Assembly (NCBI GenBank): GCA_943846685.1
Contig: OX044363.1
Span: 62,001-126,000 of the forward strand
DNA: 64,000 bases
Direction of reading: 5' to 3'
Source of the DNA: an uncultured Pseudomonadales bacterium
Lineage (GTDB): Bacteria; Pseudomonadota; Gammaproteobacteria; Pseudomonadales; Porticoccaceae
Part shown: positions 61,709-64,000 of the stretch, one piece after another
How the letters are laid out: each line of letters begins with the position of its first letter
Numbering within the stretch: the stretch's first letter is position 1
Notes under the pieces: generated by a model
Told to the model about the DNA's origin: nothing
What the model saw: the letters and a program-made list of their open reading frames with translations, nothing else
Database searches by the model: none
Translations under genes and position numbers: made by a program

Positions 61709-62620
61709 ATGGACAGTCCGCAGGCCCAACAGGTTCTCGCCCGACACGGCAAGTCGTTTTACTGGGCAAGTCTGTTTCTCGGCTCTGCACTGGCCGACCG
61801 CGCCGCGCGCCTCTATCAATTCTGCCGCTTTGTCGACGACCTTGCGGATGGCGACCTGCCCCACCGACTCGAATCCCTTGAAGATATTCGCGCTGGACTC
61901 ACAGACCCTCAGCATCCTGCCGTGGCTAAAATACCGGAATTAAATGCCTTTATTGCCCTAGCTAATGAAAGTAACCTTCCACTCAATGCTGCCGCTGAAT
62001 TACTCGACGGTATGCTTCGCGACCAACATCCCACCGCCCTTGAAACCCAAGCCGAACTACTGCGCTACTGCCATGCCGTCGCCGGTACAGTCGGGCTGAT
62101 GATGTGTCGGGTTCTCAACTGCCAGCACCCCCGCGCCGACAGCTTTGCCATAGATCTGGGTATCGCCATGCAGCTCACCAATATAGCCCGGGATGTGCTC
62201 GAAGATGCGAAAATGGAGCGCCGCTATCTGCCCGCCGCATGGCTCGACAGACCACTGGATCCAGAGACCATAGCCCGCGCCGGCAACAACGCCCTGATAC
62301 CGGTTGCCGATGCAATTGATCAGCTATTAGCACTGGCCGAGCTCTATTACGCCAGCGCCCTGCAAGGCATTCACTTGCTGCCCTGGCGCAGCCGATTTTC
62401 AATTATTGTTGCCCTGCGCGTCTACCGGCAGATTGGCCGGCAGCTTAAACGCGGCGGGCTCAAATGGTGGCAAGGCCGCACCGTGGTGAGCAAACTGACC
62501 AAAGCCCGCCTTAGTATTAGCAGCCTGATCGACCTACTGTCCGGCCTTAGCCCGAAACCCGTTCCGGCCCATAACAGCGCTCTGCACAGACATCTAAAAG
62601 GACTTGCCGGTGTCGAATAA
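61709..62620 (+). CDS. crtB: Phytoene synthase CrtB
   Basis: CrtB condenses two geranylgeranyl diphosphates head-to-head to phytoene. The 303-residue product has the aspartate-rich motifs F-V-D-D-L-A-D near 48-54 and N-I-A-R-D-V-L-E-D near 162-170. The following E-R-R-Y-L-P is typical of the family. The product overlaps the crtY start region, consistent with coupled translation. Confidence 0.95.
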   Translation: MDSPQAQQVLARHGKSFYWASLFLGSALADRAARLYQFCRFVDDLADGDLPHRLESLEDIRAGLTDPQHPAVAKIPELNAFIALANESNLPLNAAAELLDGMLRDQHPTALETQAELLRYCHAVAGTVGLMMCRVLNCQHPRADSFAIDLGIAMQLTNIARDVLEDAKMERRYLPAAWLDRPLDPETIARAGNNALIPVADAIDQLLALAELYYASALQGIHLLPWRSRFSIIVALRVYRQIGRQLKRGGLKWWQGRTVVSKLTKARLSISSLIDLLSGLSPKPVPAHNSALHRHLKGLAGVE

Positions 62621-63767
62621 TAGCCATGAAGTTGATATCGCCATTATTGGCGGCGGCAATGCCGGGCTAACACTGGCCGCACAGCTAGCCGCTCAAAAGT
62701 GCCCACCCAACACAGTGGTCATTGAGCCCCAGCCCCCAACCCAACGCGACTGCAGCTGGGGGCTCTGGGCACAGGAAAAACAGGCAAAAGAACTAAGCCA
62801 CTCGACAAAAGGCCGCTGGAAACGCTGGCAGCTAATCGACCACCTCAGTCGCGTCACCCACAGCAGCGACCAATACAGCTATGTAAGCCTTAGCTCAGCA
62901 GACTATCTACTCGACCGCGCAGCGCAGCTGCACCAACCGGTCAGTTTAGTTGAGGAATCTGTCAGCGCGTTAAAACCCGGGCAAGACCGAACCACCGTGG
63001 TGACTGATCAAAACCAATACAGCGCCAAAACCGTCTATGACAGTCGTCCACCGAAAATTGCCGACAATGGCTTGCGGCAACATTTTCTCGGCTGGCATAT
63101 ACACACCGAGCAACCGATTAAAGACCCGGATACCGCCATCCTGATGGACTTTCGTGTCGATCAATCACGAGGGCTGCACTTTATTTATGCACTGCCGTTT
63201 TCCGAGCATCATATACTCGTCGAATCCACATTGATTTCAACTACCGTTGAACCTCAGGAATGGTATCGCAATGCTATAAAAGGCTGGCTGAAAAATAATA
63301 ATATTCAGGTCGCCGAGATAATCAGCGAAGAAATTGGCGTGATCCCAATGGATACACTGGTTGTGAATAAACAGCGTAGTCAGTCAAAGTCGACCTCAGC
63401 GCAACAGCCTCTGATCGCCCCAATTGGTGCCGCCAGCGGCGCGGTGCGACGCTCATCGGGCTACGCCTTTCAGCATATCCAGCAGCAGATCAGTCAACTG
63501 GCCGCCGGTATCGAACAGGGCAACAGGAGCGTTCCCACCCCTATCTCCAGCCGCCTAACCACAATGGATAAAATTTTTAATGGCGTGTTAATCAGCCGAC
63601 CGGAACTCGCCGTATCACTTTATATGCGTATGGCAAAAGCCCTCACCGGTGATCAGTTTTCACGCTTTATGCTCGGCGAGGCAACCACCAGCGATTGGCT
63701 GCGAGTTATCGCCGCCATGCCCAAAGGGGCTTTTTTAAAGCAACTTGTAAAACAACTTATAAGGTAG
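62610..63767 (+). CDS. crtY: Lycopene beta-cyclase CrtY
   Basis: CrtY forms the beta-ionone rings of beta-carotene. The product has the dinucleotide motif I-I-G-G-G-N-A-G-L near 12-20 and the family segment R-D-C-S-W-G-L-W near 47-54. The F-x-x-D-Q-S-R-G-L-H and G-A-A-S-G-A-V-R-R segments follow. The GTG at 62610 is preferred because AAGGA lies 7 nt before it; a TTG at 62604 would sit too close to that site. The last codons form an 11-bp near repeat. Confidence 0.9.
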   Translation: MSNNSHEVDIAIIGGGNAGLTLAAQLAAQKCPPNTVVIEPQPPTQRDCSWGLWAQEKQAKELSHSTKGRWKRWQLIDHLSRVTHSSDQYSYVSLSSADYLLDRAAQLHQPVSLVEESVSALKPGQDRTTVVTDQNQYSAKTVYDSRPPKIADNGLRQHFLGWHIHTEQPIKDPDTAILMDFRVDQSRGLHFIYALPFSEHHILVESTLISTTVEPQEWYRNAIKGWLKNNNIQVAEIISEEIGVIPMDTLVVNKQRSQSKSTSAQQPLIAPIGAASGAVRRSSGYAFQHIQQQISQLAAGIEQGNRSVPTPISSRLTTMDKIFNGVLISRPELAVSLYMRMAKALTGDQFSRFMLGEATTSDWLRVIAAMPKGAFLKQLVKQLIR

Positions 63768-63774
63768 TTAACCC

Positions 63775-64000
63775 ATGCCTGACCCAAGCCTATTATCCAC
63801 CCCATCGCTAATAGCCATCGCCGCTATTTTGCTGATTGGCGTCCCACATGGCGGCCTCGACGGCGCCGTTGCGCGACGTGCCGGCTGGCCCAGTGGCACC
63901 GGCCCATGGATAGCATTCCATCTGGTTTATCTATTATTAGCCGCCGGCGTAGCCGGTCTCTGGTGGCTATACCCGCTATCCAGCTTGATCTTTTTCCTGC
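63775..64000 (+). CDS. blh: Beta-carotene 15,15'-dioxygenase Blh (partial, cut by window end)
   Basis: Blh cleaves beta-carotene to two retinal molecules. The first 75 codons show the family start, with a membrane segment and the conserved histidine motif G-V-P-H-G-G-L-D-G-A near 24-33. The rest of the gene is outside the window. It lies 7 nt after crtY, and its product supplies the proteorhodopsin chromophore. Confidence 0.93.
   Translation, partial: MPDPSLLSTPSLIAIAAILLIGVPHGGLDGAVARRAGWPSGTGPWIAFHLVYLLLAAGVAGLWWLYPLSSLIFFL

Noticed and set aside
1..64000. tRNA, rRNA, CRISPR array, prophage or insertion sequence
   Set aside because: I looked in the gaps by eye and saw no cloverleaf, rRNA signature, spaced direct-repeat array, integrase, transposase or phage gene. 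A covariance-model scan would be needed to exclude small RNAs.

Overview
The window is a stretch of chromosome from a marine gammaproteobacterium. The gene orders lptC-lptA-lptB-rpoN-hpf-ptsN-rapZ-npr, mreB-mreC-mreD-maf-rng-yhdP and nrdR-ribD-ribC-ribBX-ribH-nusB-thiL-pgpA are typical of that class. A green-type proteorhodopsin followed by crtE-crtI-crtB-crtY-blh, together with two photolyase/cryptochrome genes, suggests a surface-ocean SAR92/Porticoccaceae-like organism. That assignment is inference from gene content only. I saw no rRNA, tRNA, CRISPR array, prophage or insertion sequence.

Layout. 1-7.1 kb: lipopolysaccharide export genes, sigma-54 with its nitrogen-PTS neighbours, a Mg2+ transporter and a ribosome-biogenesis factor. 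7.1-17 kb (minus strand): nitrilase-family hydrolase, YhdP, RNase G, Maf and the MreBCD rod-shape genes. 17-20.2 kb: gatCAB. 20.2-30.4 kb: mixed small genes, including two neighbouring genes each broken by a single frameshift (an LpxO-type lipid A hydroxylase and a small membrane protein), a DUF2256 zinc peptide beside an FAD oxidoreductase, AzlCD and a bactofilin. 30.4-39.7 kb: an ABC-F protein, an ABC exporter, a large secreted M6-type metalloprotease, a GST, a saccharopine-dehydrogenase-like protein and an orphan HigA-type antitoxin. 39.7-48.6 kb (minus strand): hisF-ribA, then the riboflavin/nusB/thiL/pgpA cluster, nrdR and glyA. 48.7-58.1 kb: RlmD, cytochrome b561 with two YceI proteins, an SDR/DCC/DUF3429 operon divergent from cryptochrome-DASH and an Fe-S photolyase, and a serine hydrolase. 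58.3-64 kb: proteorhodopsin and the retinal-biosynthesis operon, cut by the window end inside blh.

How the genes work together. The right end is a self-contained phototrophy and light-damage block. CrtE-I-B-Y make beta-carotene, Blh cleaves it to retinal, and retinal is the chromophore of the proteorhodopsin proton pump; the two photolyases repair or sense light damage. The left end is an envelope and nitrogen-PTS housekeeping block.

The most unusual signals are these: a consensus sigma-54 (-24/-12) promoter just upstream of rpoN itself; mreC and thiL reading frames that lack any ATG/GTG/TTG start and seem to begin at AUC and CUG behind good ribosome binding sites; and repeated short tandem duplications lying on or just after stop codons (lptC, yjgA, mreD, an aldolase gene).
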